DNA of 64,000 nt, taken from Shinisaurus crocodilurus. Lineage: Eukaryota; Chordata; Lepidosauria; Squamata; Shinisauridae. The stretch covers positions 638,501 to 702,500 of the forward strand of contig JAHFWL010001321.1 of assembly GCA_021292165.1 (NCBI GenBank). The letters run 5' to 3'. Every line of letters begins with the position of its first letter. The first letter of the stretch is position 1. The translations under genes and the position numbers were made by a program. A model generated the notes under the pieces. That model saw nothing but the letters and a program-made list of their open reading frames with translations. It was not told the origin of the DNA and did not search any database. Below, one piece after another: positions 10,322-20,667 of the stretch.

Positions 10322-10668
10322 CTCATTGGCTGAGTTCAGACAACATGATAGCCCCACTCAAGGGTTGAGTATAGATTGAGGATGGGTTGTCATTGAAACG
10401 TGGGTTATCGTATTGTCTGAACCCAGCCATGCTAACAAACCATGGTTTGTTAACCATGAACAACTCATGAAGAGAATCCATGGTTTGTTATTGGGTTGTG
10501 AACTGTTTGTGGCTAACAAACCATGGTTTGTTAGCGCAGTTGGTTTCAGACAACACAATAACCCATGGTTCAGCAACAACCCATGGTTCAATGGCAACCC
10601 ACACTCAACCAGTACTCAACCCTTGAGTTTGGGTTACCGTGTTGTCTGAACCTAGTCACTGAGGTGAT
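10322..10668. mobile_element. Palindromic MITE, family P (TTCAGACAACA termini)
   Basis: The ends are inverted: GAGTTCAGACAACATGATAG on the left and GTGTTGTCTGAACCTAG on the right. The interior is made of internal palindromes such as AACAAACCATGGTTTGTTA. Related pieces occur at 31150-31280, 54225-54430 and 55485-55795. There is no coding capacity. The superfamily is not recognised. Confidence 0.65.
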
Positions 10669-11044
10669 CAACCTGGGTCTGGGCTGTACCACTTCACACT
10701 ATACATAAAGGCTCACATTATTGAATCCTCTTACACATGTACACCTGGAGTGAACTGTAGAACTGGTGGGTGGGGGTGTCTGGTAGGACATCTAGTCAAC
10801 CCCTCTGTTCAATGCAGTAAATGTAGAGCGAGAGAGCATCCACAACCAATGGAGAATCTTCAACCAATGGAGCATCTTCCAGCCTCTGTTTGAAAACTTC
10901 CAGAGACAGAGAACCTTTTGGGGGCCAGATTGCTCCCCCTGGACCCTTCCCATGGGCCTGATGATATCAGGCCCATGGGCCTTTTCATGATGTCAGGGAT
11001 GGAGCACTGCCCCCTAATGACATCACATCCCTGGCCAAAGCACT
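10669..11044. other. Intergenic stretch with a perfect hairpin
   Basis: Contains a perfect palindrome at 10949-10979: 14-base arms CCCATGGGCCTGAT and its complement around a GAT loop. No gene or named repeat is recognised. Confidence 0.5.
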
Positions 11045-11445
11045 GGCTGGAGCACTAGCAGAGCAACTCCCCTATGAGGAAAGGTTACAACATCTGGCAT
11101 TGTTCAGCTTAGAAAAAGGGTGAGTGAGGGAAGACATGATGGAGGTGTGCAAAATTATGCATGATGTGGAGAATGTGGATAGGGAGACATTTTTCTCCTT
11201 CCCTCATAATACTAGAACCCAAAGGGGTCATCCCATGAAGCTGTGTGATGGGAGATTCAAGACAGATAAAAGGAAGGACTGCTTCACAGAGTGCATAGTT
11301 AAACTATGGAGCTCACTTCCACAAGATGTAGTGGTTGCCTCCAATTTGGAGGGTTTTAAAATGGGATTGAACAAGACAATCCCATTTTGTCTTGTTCAAT
11401 CCCATTTGAACAAGACAATCAATGGCTGCCAGTCCTACTAGAGTT
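11045..11445 (+). mobile_element. CR1 family B fragment
   Basis: A frame encoding MMEVCKIMHDVENVDRETFF and a KLWSSLPQDVV block matches the conserved C-terminus of CR1 ORF2. Near 11370-11425 a GACAATCCCATTTTGTCTTG stretch has folded back on itself, a local inverted duplication. The usual 3' tail of family B is missing. Confidence 0.75.
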
Positions 11446-12002
11446 GGCCCGCAGGCTTGGGGTTCCCCATCCCTGCCTTAGGGAATTGGTTCCACTTGCC
11501 AACTGTTCTTACCATGAAGATGTTTCTTCTAAACATTCAATCAAAATTTATCCTCCGGTAACTTGATCCTTTTTTATCTAGTCCTGCCCTTTGGGGCAGC
11601 AGAGAAGAAATATATAAAATGAAGCAGTGAACAATATATGAAATCCCTCCACACAGAAAACTAGCAATTTGTGGAGACGGCTTCCAGCCTTGCTTTCTTC
11701 TTGTCATGCTAGTTGTCTGTGTGCAAGGATTAAAAAAAATTAAATCGTGTGGGCCTCCCAAATCGGATTGGATCTAGATTTAAGATGGATCAACTATGAA
11801 GGCAGGAGGCAACAACCCAGAGGTCAATTAAACCATGGGTTGTCATTACGTGAGAACCAGGTCTTTGAGTCTGGAGGCCCTGCTGGATGGGGTGAGCTTT
11901 GGTGTGTGCAGGGTGGGGGGGAAAGGGGGATCTCCAAAAACCAGGTGGAGGGAGCCCTTCCTCTTGTGGGAGGCAGATCCTGGATCCAAGTCTAGGTATA
12001 AA
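11446..12002. other. Intergenic stretch without recognised gene
   Basis: Short frames only. Includes AAACCATGGGTTGTCATTACG near 11830, a family-P MITE remnant. No exon can be supported. Confidence 0.35.
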
Positions 12003-12243
12003 GAGAGCCAGTGTGGTGTACTGGTTAGAGTGTTGAACTGGGACTCCGGAGATCCAGATTCGAGTCCCCAGTCGGCCATAAAGCTCACTGGGTGACTTAG
12101 GGCCAGCCACTGACTCTCAGCCTCACCTACCTCACAGGGTTGTTGTGAAGACAGAATGGAGAGGAGGAAGATTAAGTAAGCTGCCTTGGGCTCCTTGCAG
12201 GAAAAAAGGTAGGATATAAATATAATAAAAATAAAGAAAGAAA
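12003..12243 (+). repeat. MIR-like tRNA-derived SINE, copy 2
   Basis: Full-length copy: AGAGCCAGTGTGGTGTACTG at the 5' end, CCTCACAGGGTTGTTGTGAA in the core and an (AATAAA/AAAG)n tail. Confidence 0.85.
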
Positions 12244-12711
12244 TAAAGATACAGAAGTATAAGAGGGATGCCCAGGGGTCTTGAAGCTGCCCAACAACAG
12301 CACCTAGGGAGCAGGCTGTGCAGGCAGACACACAGGTTACCTGGTTGCAGTCTTCCCCACTATGGTGAGATATATTGAATTTCTTCTTAAAAGATAGTGA
12401 TAATTTTTTTATTTGCATCTCTACATATAAATTTAGGCAAATCTGTGTCCTCTCCCATCCTTTTCCCCCTTCTTTTCTTTTGGTGGCGCATTTCCTCCTT
12501 TTTGGGGTGATGTGTGTCAGTGGCCACCCTAAGCACATGTCTTATGCTCAAAGCCTTTCCATCCTACGTCTTCAATTATTGGACTGTACCAGGGCCGTTG
12601 CCACTCTTTTGATCTTTTTGCCAACCTCCATCCGGACTGTCAAATCAGACAGAGACAGACATATTGGCCCATTCCAAAATCCCTACCATGTATGCTTTTT
12701 CTTAGGCCATG

Positions 12712-12896
12712 CAGTGGAGGCTGGTGGTGCCGATGTCAGTGGGGTGGTGTATCTGCTCCAGATTTCACACTGACCCTTTAAAAGGCGCTATCCATGGTGC
12801 TGAGCCCCAGCCCCGAAATAGGTTCAGCACCACAGATAGTTCCTTAAAAATTTGGAGTGGATACACAGCTCCACTGACATCAGCACCACCAGCCTT
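12712..12896. mobile_element. MITE with long terminal inverted repeats, family Q
   Basis: The left end CAGTGGAGGCTGGTGGTGCC with ATGTCAGTGGGG is the complement of the right end CCACTGACATCAGCACCACC with AGCCT. A second, less diverged member is at 36126-36323. It has no ORF. Confidence 0.65.
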
Positions 12897-12992
12897 GGTC
12901 TGGGGGGGGGGGCCTCTGGCTGCAGAGGTATAACCTCACCAGCGGACCTCCTGTTCACTTGCAGAGTGGCACTTATGCCACTTCCTATGGAC

Positions 12993-13199
12993 CTGGGGTG
13001 CAGAACCTCAGGGGAAAGCTGGCCCACACGGGGGAGAAATCTGGCCCTCTGGCCCACCCGGAGTCCCAATTTGGCCCTCTGATGTTCTTCATGTGGTCAC
13101 GCCCCCTTTCCCTATGCCCCTCCCCCCACTGCCAATTGTTTAGTGGTTTCTTCACTTTTGTGCAGTTCCCCCTCTCCCCGCCCCTTCCAAATGCTTGAT
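12993..13199 (-). mobile_element. hAT MITE family H, truncated copy
   Basis: Starts CTGGGGTGCAGAACCTCAGG, the family-H terminus, and contains TTTAGTGGTTTCTTCACTTT, the interior block common to the family. Its far end is replaced by the 5S-derived SINE that starts at 13203. Confidence 0.6.
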
Positions 13200-13202
13200 A
13201 TA

Positions 13203-13374
13203 GATTTTCATAGATCATAGAGTTGGAAGGAGCCTACAAGGCTATCGAGTCCAACTCCCTGCTCAATGCAGGAAACTAGAGGAGGGGTCTCCCATCCAAG
13301 TAATAACCAGGCTTGACCCTGCTTAGCTTTCCACACTCAGACAAACTGAGCCAACATAAGCCACAGGCCTGTAC
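13203..13374 (-). repeat. 5S rRNA-derived SINE, copy 4
   Basis: Minus-strand copy with complete CR1-like tail and 5S block, ending ACATAAGCCACAGGCC. It truncates a family-H hAT MITE, so it inserted later or at a deletion junction. Confidence 0.8.
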
Positions 13375-14892
13375 TAACCCTGAGTTACTACCAAAACTCA
13401 GGAGAATCACGGCAAATACTATCACACTATAGAGAAAACCATCATGATTGTCTAACTAAATCAATCAATGTATTCACAAAAATTCATCTATCATCAAAAC
13501 TAAATGAACCACAATTGTGTTATCCAAAGATATCCAATTTTATCCAGCAATTATCCAGAGATATCCAATTTTATCCAGCAATAAGTCTCAGACAAAGTGC
13601 ACTGTGCTCAGATCTGTTTCAAAATTAACAAGATATACGTAACAGTATATGCATATATAATTTTTAAAATTCTTCCAATAACAGACATATTTCACAAGGC
13701 TTTGAGAGCGGAGTCTGCGCCCTAAAAAGGACCATTTGCGCCCCTCCCCGTCTTTTTAAGGGCAAAATTAAGTCTTTCTAAGGGCAAAATTAGGGATAAA
13801 ACAGGGACGGTGCCCCCAAACAAATAAATAAATAAATCCAGAAATGTTACACTGTGATCCGTTTCTGCCTGCCACTTAAGGTTGCCAATCCATCAGGAAA
13901 ACTTGTGCCTGCAGGGTGAACCTGTTTTCGTAGTATGGAGATAAACAGCCCTGGCTAAAAATGGTGGTGGTGAAGATCAAACTGTTGTTACATGCTCAAG
14001 AGCAGGGGGATGCTGAGCAAGCTGGAGACCTTGCTGCCATGCAGTGGTTAAATGCACAGGAGTACAGGAAGCAAGCTGGGAACCTCACTTCCAGGCAGCT
14101 GTTTAAATGCACAGGAGCCCTGCTAAAAAGCCAAAGGGAGAAAAAGAAAGATTCATGTTTGCAGAGGTGGTGTTAAGGGGAGGCCCACTAGGGCTGGATC
14201 CCCGAATCTCTGGGAGCCCATCTGCCCCAGCACCCTGCTGTCCATGGACAACTGCTGAAATAAAGCTATGGGGCTCTGTTGCATCTGATTAGCTGGCTTT
14301 TTGCCCACATGTGCGTCACCTCCTGCTGCCCCCACCTTGAATCTTTCTGCCTGAGGCTTTTTTCTGAAAGCAGATGCCCTCCTCTCCCCTGTCCGTACAT
14401 CCCTTTTTACAAATAGGGGTGTCCTTAGGAGATGGGGCCCTTTGCAGATGTTAGAGCATATGTAAATTAGCATATGCACATTTATACATTTCTTTTGTCC
14501 TGTGGGCCTGAGCCCGTTTTCGGGACCTAGCACCTCCCCTGCATGTTTGGTTAGGCAGTGGCTCCAGTTCATGATTTTCAACAGGAACGTAAGGGTTAAA
14601 CATCAGAGCTTGGATTCCTAGAGAAGCGCAGAAATTTGAGGGGGTGGGTGGGGGGAAGCTATGGAAATACAGAAGGCTGTAACTTCCTGACCAGCCCTCT
14701 TGGGGGAGGGTGTCCTTTTTTGCTGATATTGCCCTAAGAATTGCAGAATGTGGCTTGCAGGGTTACGATGAAGTGGAGCTGAGCTACCGCCTTGCATTGC
14801 TGAGAGGTAGCTATACAGGGTTTTCTTTATCTATTTCTTTTCATTTTCGAGATCTGAAAAGCTAAGGGCACATTCCTATTATGTTTTCTAGA
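13375..14892. other. Intergenic stretch; short tandem duplication, no gene
   Basis: A 22-base unit AGATATCCAATTTTATCCAG occurs twice between 13527 and 13583. Around 14160-14560 there is low-identity hAT-like sequence (GAGGTGGTGTTAAGGGGAGG) with shadow ORFs only. No exon with a coherent frame and splice sites was found. Confidence 0.4.
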
Positions 14893-15480
14893 GGTGGGGT
14901 AGCCCAGGTTAGCCTGTGGCAGCAAAAACAACAAAGAGTCTTGTGGCACCTTATTCCGGCACCAGCTTTCGTGGACACTGTCCACTTTCTCAGATGCCTG
15001 CAGTGTTAACCACAAATTGGCAGATTTGCATACATATACGTGGGGGGCAGCGGGGGGGGGGAAAGAAATGTGGACTGTGTTGTCAGAAGGATCTGAAATG
15101 CAAAGAAGTACAGACAATGATTATTCCCTTAACAGTTGCCAGGATGACAACACAGACATCATTGGAACGTGAACCTATTAATATATGTAGTGTGATTAAA
15201 AAGAACACATCCTTTGTCCTTATCCAAGCCTCAGGAATTAGAGTTGAATTTCTTGACTTGTTCTTTAGCGATTTCACCTGTGCCTTTGCATCTTTGAAAT
15301 TCCCTCTGACAATTTACATCTACCACCACCACCACCACCACCACCACTGCATGTGTATATGCATCTGATGAAGCAGACAGGGTCCACGAAAGCTTATGCC
15401 AGGATAAATTTGTTGGTCCTTCAGGTGCCACAGGACTCTCTTGTTTTTGCTGCAATGGACTAACACGGCAACCCCACTGG
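14893..15480. mobile_element. Inverted-repeat element, family S (divergent arms)
   Basis: The left arm AAGAGTCTTGTGGCACCTTA with CACCAGCTTTCGTGGAC is the complement of the right arm near 15385-15450 (GTCCACGAAAGCTTATGCC, GTGCCACAGGACTCTCTTG). Between the arms lies a (CCA)n microsatellite (15320-15350). A second, tighter member is at 15780-16055. Confidence 0.6.
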
Positions 15481-15483
15481 AAA

Positions 15484-15572
15484 TCCTACAGGCATTTGCT
15501 GAGAAGTAAGACCTGTTGGGTTCAACGTGGGGCTTACTCCCAGGAAAGCCTGCAGTAGGATTGCAGCCTGAA
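15484..15572. repeat. Short palindromic MITE, family T
   Basis: AAATCCTACAGGC...GAGAAGTAAGACCTGTTGGG is inverted against GGGGCTTACTCCCAGGA...GTAGGATTGCAG. Similar compact palindromes are at 35985-36068, 56975-57080 and 62445-62535. Confidence 0.55.
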
Positions 15573-15779
15573 GGCCCTGGAAAGGGGCACTTTTGGGATC
15601 CGGAAACTCAGGATTTTCAAGGGTTGGTTGAAGACCTTTTGATGGGCGAGCACTTCATTTATTTATTTAATTAAATAAACAGTACATTTGGATTTTATCC
15701 CCTGATGCTGGCTCATCTGGCGCTTTAATCCATGGTTTTATCCAGCTCTCCGGCCATTTGAAGTTACTCATTTTATCTG

Positions 15780-16055
15780 CAAAAACAGCAAAGAGTCTGG
15801 TGACACTTTAAAGACTAAGAAATTTATTCTGGCATCAGCTTTTGTGGACTCCATAGGCCACTTCATCAGATGCATGGATTCTTAGGAAGAGTTTCAGATT
15901 TTTTATACATAGCCTGAAACAGTCCAAAAATACTCTGTGCATCTGATAAATGGCCTATCGTCCATGAAAGCTGATGCCAGAATGAATTTGTTAGTCTTTA
16001 AGGTGCCACCAGACTCTCAGTTATTTTTGCTGCAACAGGCTAACACTGCTGCTCT
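15780..16055. mobile_element. Inverted-repeat element, family S (long arms)
   Basis: About 100-base arms face each other. The left reads GCAAAAACAGCAAAGAGTC then ATTTATTCTGGCATCAGC; the right reads GCTGATGCCAGAATGAATTT then AGACTCTCAGTTATTTTTGC. Such a structure could fold into a long hairpin when transcribed. Confidence 0.65.
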
Positions 16056-16264
16056 CTGGAAATCATTTTATCTGCTGTTCTTGTTTTGCTGCTTGTTTAT
16101 GCTGCTGTGGCTTTAATTAAGGATGTCAGTGGGCTTTGAATTTATGGTTGTGTTTTGCATTTGTTTTTAAATAGTTGCGGCTTTGGAAAACTTTTTTTTT
16201 TAAGTTTGAAAAGCAGGTTACAAATGCAGTATCTGATCTACAACTTGGGTCTTTTTAATTAACT

Positions 16265-17225
16265 GGGGTGGGGGTGGGGGAGGCATCTAAGGGGAGAAAT
16301 GAGAGAGGTTTCTAAAATGATGCATGGTGTGGAGAAAGTGGATAGAGAGAAGTTTGTTTTCTCTTTCTCCCTCTCCCATAATAATAGAGCCCAAAGGGTT
16401 CTACATATCCCATGAAGCTGATTGGTGGAAGATTCAGGACAGACAAAAGGAAGAACTTCACGCAGTGCACTACACAATTCACTTTCACAACATGTAGTGA
16501 TGATGGCCACCACTTTGGAAGGCTTTAAAAGGGGATTGGACAAGTGCCTGGAGGGCGGCAAAGGCTATCAATGCCTACTAGTCCTGATGGCTATACATTA
16601 CCTCCAGGATCAGAGGCAATCTGGGATTGTTTAGCTTAGGAAAAAAGCGAGTAAAGGGGAACATTATAGAGGTGTACAAAATTATGGATGGTTTGGAGAA
16701 AGTGGACAGGGAGACATTTTTCTCCCTCCGTCATAATGCTAGAACCCAAAGGCGTCATCCCATGAAGCTGATTGGTGGGAGATTCAGGACAGAGAAAAGG
16801 AAGGACTTCTTTGCATAGCACATAGTTAAACTATGGAACTCACTTCCACAAGATGTAATGGTGGCCAATACATCTGTTGCACTGATGTCCTGCTTGTGGA
16901 TTTCCCACTGAGGCAGCTGGTTGGCCACTGTGTGAACAGAATGCTGGACTAGATGGACCCTTGGTCTGACCCAGCAGGGCACTTCTTATGCTCTTGAATA
17001 AAGAAAAGCTACTAGTTCTCATGGCTATATGCTACCTCCGGTATCAGAGGCAGTATGCCTATGTACACCAGCTGCTGGGGAACATCGGTGGGCGGGTGCT
17101 GTTGCACTCATGTCTTGCTTCTGGGATCCCATGGGCAGCTCGTTGGCCACTGTGTGAACAGAATGCTGGACCAGACAGACCCTTGATCTCATCCAGCAGG
17201 GCGTTTCTTATGTTCTTCTTACCAC
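16265..17225 (+). mobile_element. Cluster of CR1 family B 3'-end copies
   Basis: Three successive plus-strand 5'-truncated copies. The first lies near 16290-16600, the second at 16620-16990 (IIEVYKIMDGLEKVDRETFF frame) and the third is tail only near 16995-17225. The second and third end in the family-B tail, ACTAGATGGACCCTTGGTCTG then CAGCAGGGCACTTCTTATG. No single frame is intact. Confidence 0.75.
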
Positions 17226-17519
17226 TCCCACAGGGCCTAATCCACACCACCTACCAGAGAGGGAAGACAAGTCATTCAGAGATTGCAAGTTTCTTCTCTC
17301 TCACTCCTCTCACTGCTTGCTTGCTCAGAGAGGGCAGGTGAAAGGCAGCAACAGTGGGCCTGTAGCGCGGGGTGTGTGTGTCTGGGCCCCCCCTACATTT
17401 TCTCACCCCCCTAAATATTTTTCCAGGCAAATAATTAAAAAACCGCTTACAATTTTGTCTTTAAAAGGCCTGCAAACTAGATGAACTGCACTCCCTACTT
17501 TGGGGGGGGAGGGGAGAAC

Positions 17520-17757
17520 ATTTATTTATGTATTTATTATATATCCTGCCTTTTTTCCTGCAAGGAACCCAAGGCGGCTTACGTGATCCTCCTCTCTATT
17601 TTATCCTCACAACAATCCTGTGAGGTAGGTTAGGCTGAGAGTCAGTGATGGGCCCAAAGTCACCCAGTGAGCTTCATGGCCGAATGGGGAATAGGACCCG
17701 GATCTCTCGAGCCCCAGTCCAGCACTCTAACCACTACGCCACACTGGCTCTCTTTTA
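17520..17757 (-). repeat. MIR-like tRNA-derived SINE, copy 3
   Basis: Minus-strand copy. ATTTATGTATTTATTATATATC is the A/T tail; CCCAGTGAGCTTCATGGC and CACTACGCCACACTGGCTC are the tRNA-related end. Confidence 0.85.
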
Positions 17758-18004
17758 GGCTGGACATGACCCTGCGCAACAGCAGCAAGGTTAGGCGGCT
17801 CTGAGGATTGCCAGTGGGCCCCTGTTGGGACATGGGCCTCAACAGGTGCCCAGTGATGCCAACCTCTGACGCTGGCCATATACTTAAGAATAAGGAACTT
17901 AGACCAGTTCATGGAGGACAGTTCTATAGTTATTAACAACAATAGTTCAGTGGTGCCTGCAGTGTACCTCTGAAGGCCAGCTTCTAAGGAACACGAGCAA
18001 GAAG

Positions 18005-18090
18005 GTGTTATTGTGTTCATGTCCTGCTTGCGGGCTCCCCAGAGACATCTGGCTGGCCACTGGATGCTGGATTAAATAGACCAGGGATGG
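18005..18090 (+). mobile_element. CR1 family B tail fragment
   Basis: TCATGTCCTGCTTGCGGGC and TGGATGCTGGATTAAATAG match the penultimate part of the family-B 3' end. Confidence 0.55.
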
Positions 18091-18119
18091 GGAACACCTC
18101 CTCCCAGCCGTCTGGCCGG

Positions 18120-18570
18120 ATTATTTATTGTTTATTTCGTTTATTGTTTTTATATCCCGCCTTTTTTCCTGCAAGGAGCCCAAGGTGGCTTACATAATCC
18201 TCCTCATCCTCCTCTCCATCTTATCCTCACAACAGTCCTGTGAGGTAGGTTAGACTGAGAGTCAGTGACTGGCCCAAAGGGCAGGACTGTAGCTCAGTGG
18301 GGAGAGCCCCTGCTTTGCATGCAGAAGGTCCCCGGTTCGATCACCGACATCTCCAGGTAAGGCTGGAAAAAGTCCTGCCCGAAACCCTGGAAAGCCGCTG
18401 CCAGTCAGTGTCAACAATGCTGGGCTAGATGGACCCAGGGTCTGACTGCGGTTAAGGCAGCTTCCTGTGTTCCTATGACCCAGTGAGCTTCATGGCTGAG
18501 TGGGGGACTAGAACCCAGATCTCCCGAGTCCCAGTCCAACACTCTAACCACTACACCATGCTGGCTCACA
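18120..18570 (-). repeat. MIR-like SINE, copy 4, split by a tRNA-Ala SINE
   Basis: The two halves (18120-18279 and 18477-18570) are consecutive parts of one minus-strand SINE: CAGTGACTGGCCCAAA, then after the interruption GACCCAGTGAGCTTCATGG. The interrupting sequence is a complete plus-strand tRNA-Ala SINE, so the order of insertion is clear. Confidence 0.85.
18280..18476 (+). repeat. tRNA-Ala(TGC)-derived SINE, full copy nested in MIR-like SINE
   Basis: ACTGTAGCTCAGTGGGGAG, GCTTTGCATGCAGAAGGTC and GGTTCGATCACCGACATCTC keep the A-box, TGC anticodon loop and B-box of tRNA-Ala. A SINE body with CTGCCAGTCAGTGTCAACAA follows. The tail GCTAGATGGACCCAGGGTCT...GGCAGCTTCCTGTGTTCC resembles the CR1 family B 3' end. 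Not a functional tRNA gene: no cloverleaf 5' strand pairing is retained. Confidence 0.85.
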
Positions 18571-18776
18571 AAGCCTCTCCATCCAGCCCACTGAGACCCT
18601 TGTGAAAGCTCCCACCACCACCATACAAAGCCCCACTCCTCAGAGAATGGCACTGATCTGGTGATGGAGGAAGGAACATGACCAGATTGCTAGTATGCCA
18701 CGGCCCCTACTTCAGTGCAGAGCGATCTGGCCAGCTCCTACGGAGAGGCAGGGCGTGGATGATGTGCGTGTTAATG

Positions 18777-19858
18777 GCGGGTGTGGATGGGGGGGGGAAG
18801 AGAGAGTGGAGGTGGATGGGGGGGGGGAGAGAGATGGAGAGATGTACTGGGGGGGTGGATGGAGATGGAGGTGGATGGGGGGAGCAGAGAGTGGCGGTGG
18901 ATGGGGGGAGAGAGCGAAGAGAGAGTGGAGGTGGATGGGGGGGGAGAGAGAGATGAGAGAGTGGAGGGGGATGGAGGAGAGAGAGTGGAGGTGGATGTGG
19001 GGGAGAGAGAGTGGAGGTGGATGGGGGGGGAGAGAGAGTGGAGGTGGATGGGGGGGAGCGGGACGAGGAGAGAGAGAGTGGAGGTGGTATGGGTGGGGAG
19101 AGAGAGAGTGGAGGTGGATGGGTGGGGAGAGAGAGTGGAGGTGTCGCATGGGGGGGAGCGAGAGTTGAGGGTGGATGGGGGAGGAGAGAGAGTGGAGGTG
19201 GATGGGGGGAGAGAGAGTGGAGGGATGGGGAGAGAGGTGGAGGTGGATGTGGGAGAGAGAGAGAGTGGAAGGTGGATGGGGGGGAGGGAGAGAGAGTGGA
19301 GGTGGATGGGGGGGAGAGGAAGAGAGTGGAGGTGGATGGGGGGGGAGAGAGGGGAGGAGAGAGTGGAGGGGGATGGGGGGGGAGAGAGTGGAGGTGGATG
19401 GGGGGGGAGAGGGGGGAGAGAGTGGAGGTGGATGGGGGGGGAGAGAGTGGAGGTGGATGGGGGGGAGAGAGTGGAGGTGGATGGGGGGGGAGAGAGTGGA
19501 GGTGGATGGGGGGGGGGAGAGAGTGGAGGGGATGGGGGGGGAGAGAGTGGAGGTGGATGGGGGGGAGAGAGAGTGGAGGTGGATGGGGGGGGGAGAGAGT
19601 GGAGGTGGAGGGGGGGGGAGAGAGTGGAGGTGGGATGGGGGGGGGAGAGAGTGGAGGGGATGGGGGGGAGAGAGTGGAGGTGGATGGGGGGGGGAGAGAG
19701 TGGAGGTGGATGGGGGGGGGAGAGAGTGGAGGTGGATGGGGGGGGGAGAGAGTGGAGGGGATGGGGGGGGGAGAGAGTGGAGGTGGATGGGGGGGGGAGG
19801 GAGAGGGAGGTGGATGGGGGGGGGGAGAGAGTGGAGGGGATGGGGGGGCGCGCGAGTG
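18777..19858. repeat. Purine-rich minisatellite, GAGAGAGTGGAGGTGGATGGGGGG units
   Basis: About 1.08 kb of a 24-30-base unit repeated some 40 times. It is almost free of C on the plus strand and contains G-runs of 5-9. Variation is mostly in G-run length and in GTGGAGG versus GGAGGGG variants. All six frames remain open for 250-400 codons because stop codons are nearly absent from the unit. The resulting Gly/Glu/Trp-rich or Pro/Ser/His-rich frames are artefacts. The array could form G-quadruplex or triplex DNA (inference). Confidence 0.95.
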
Positions 19859-20139
19859 GCCGGTTGCCCCGCCCAGTACAAGCTGTGGCCCCACCCTCTG
19901 CTGACATGTGACCCTCAGTGCAAAAAATAAATTAATTACCCACCAGGTCTGATCCAGCTGGGCTCCTCATGTGTTCCTATGTCTACGTAGAAGTTTATTT
20001 GGATATAGACACATGCACCACCTTCCCATTTAAAACAAATTCTCAAAGCAGGCAGCAAGAATAAAAAACAACACTTTAACAACAGTAAGTAGAAACAAAA
20101 CAAACAGAATCATTAAAGCAACAGACTGAAACAGGATAT
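19859..20139. other. Flank of the minisatellite; no gene
   Basis: Includes a short GTCTGATCCAGCTGGGCTCC...GTGTTCCTATG piece near 19948-19982, a tail fragment of the tRNA-Ala SINE/CR1-B type. Otherwise A-rich and featureless. Confidence 0.4.
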
Positions 20140-20143
20140 TTGA

Positions 20144-20175
<32 letters not shown>

Positions 20176-20227
20176 TATATACACATACACACCACACACA
20201 CACACACTATATATATTTATATTTGAG

Positions 20228-20274
<47 letters not shown>

Positions 20275-20308
20275 CACACTCTATATATATATATATATAT
20301 ATATATTT
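20140..20308. repeat. Compound (TA)n/(CA)n microsatellite
   Basis: Alternating ATATAT and CACACA tracts. Apparent ORFs reading IYIYIY and VCVCVC here are repeat artefacts. Confidence 0.95.
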
Positions 20309-20463
20309 ACATGGCGGCAGCAGAACAAAAACCATACTCCCAGGACAATCCTGTGCATGTCTATGCTTATGAAAATAAATTGTTGAAGGGGGCATAGAGT
20401 GGAGAGCTTCGTGGGTGCCATTGGAGGCCCCTGCAGGCGCTGTGGCATTAAGTTGGGCACCCC

Positions 20464-20522
20464 TGGACTAGAGGAACCCATGGTCTAACTCCATATATAA
20501 GGCAACTTCCTATGTTCCTACT
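20464..20522 (+). repeat. tRNA-Ala SINE tail fragment
   Basis: GACTAGAGGAACCCATGGTCT followed by AAGGCAACTTCCTATGTTCC matches the 3' tail of the tRNA-Ala SINE. Confidence 0.6.
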
Positions 20523-20667
20523 GCGTTATTTGTTTTTTATGTACCCCTATAATTAAATTATGAAATCTGAACATGTCACAATGGTTGGGTTCAAAGTTTA
20601 AAATTGTCCCATTTCAACCTTTGGAATGTCGCTTTTCCTCACAGCCCTGTTCTTGATTTGTTGTCAG

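Noticed and set aside
15300..15350. Poly-His/poly-Val coding tract
   Set aside because: A (CCA)n microsatellite inside an inverted-repeat element.
18299..18353. tRNA-Ala(TGC) gene
   Set aside because: The A-box, anticodon loop and B-box are tRNA-like, but the sequence continues into a SINE body and tail, several such copies occur, and acceptor-stem pairing is lost.
18707..19930. Overlapping ORFs of 250-395 codons on both strands (Pro/Ser/His-rich or Gly/Glu/Trp-rich)
   Set aside because: They exist only because the minisatellite unit lacks stop codons in any frame. Every frame is open at once, which real coding sequence does not do.
20207..20481. ORFs reading IYIYIY and VCVCVC
   Set aside because: Translation of TA and CA microsatellites.
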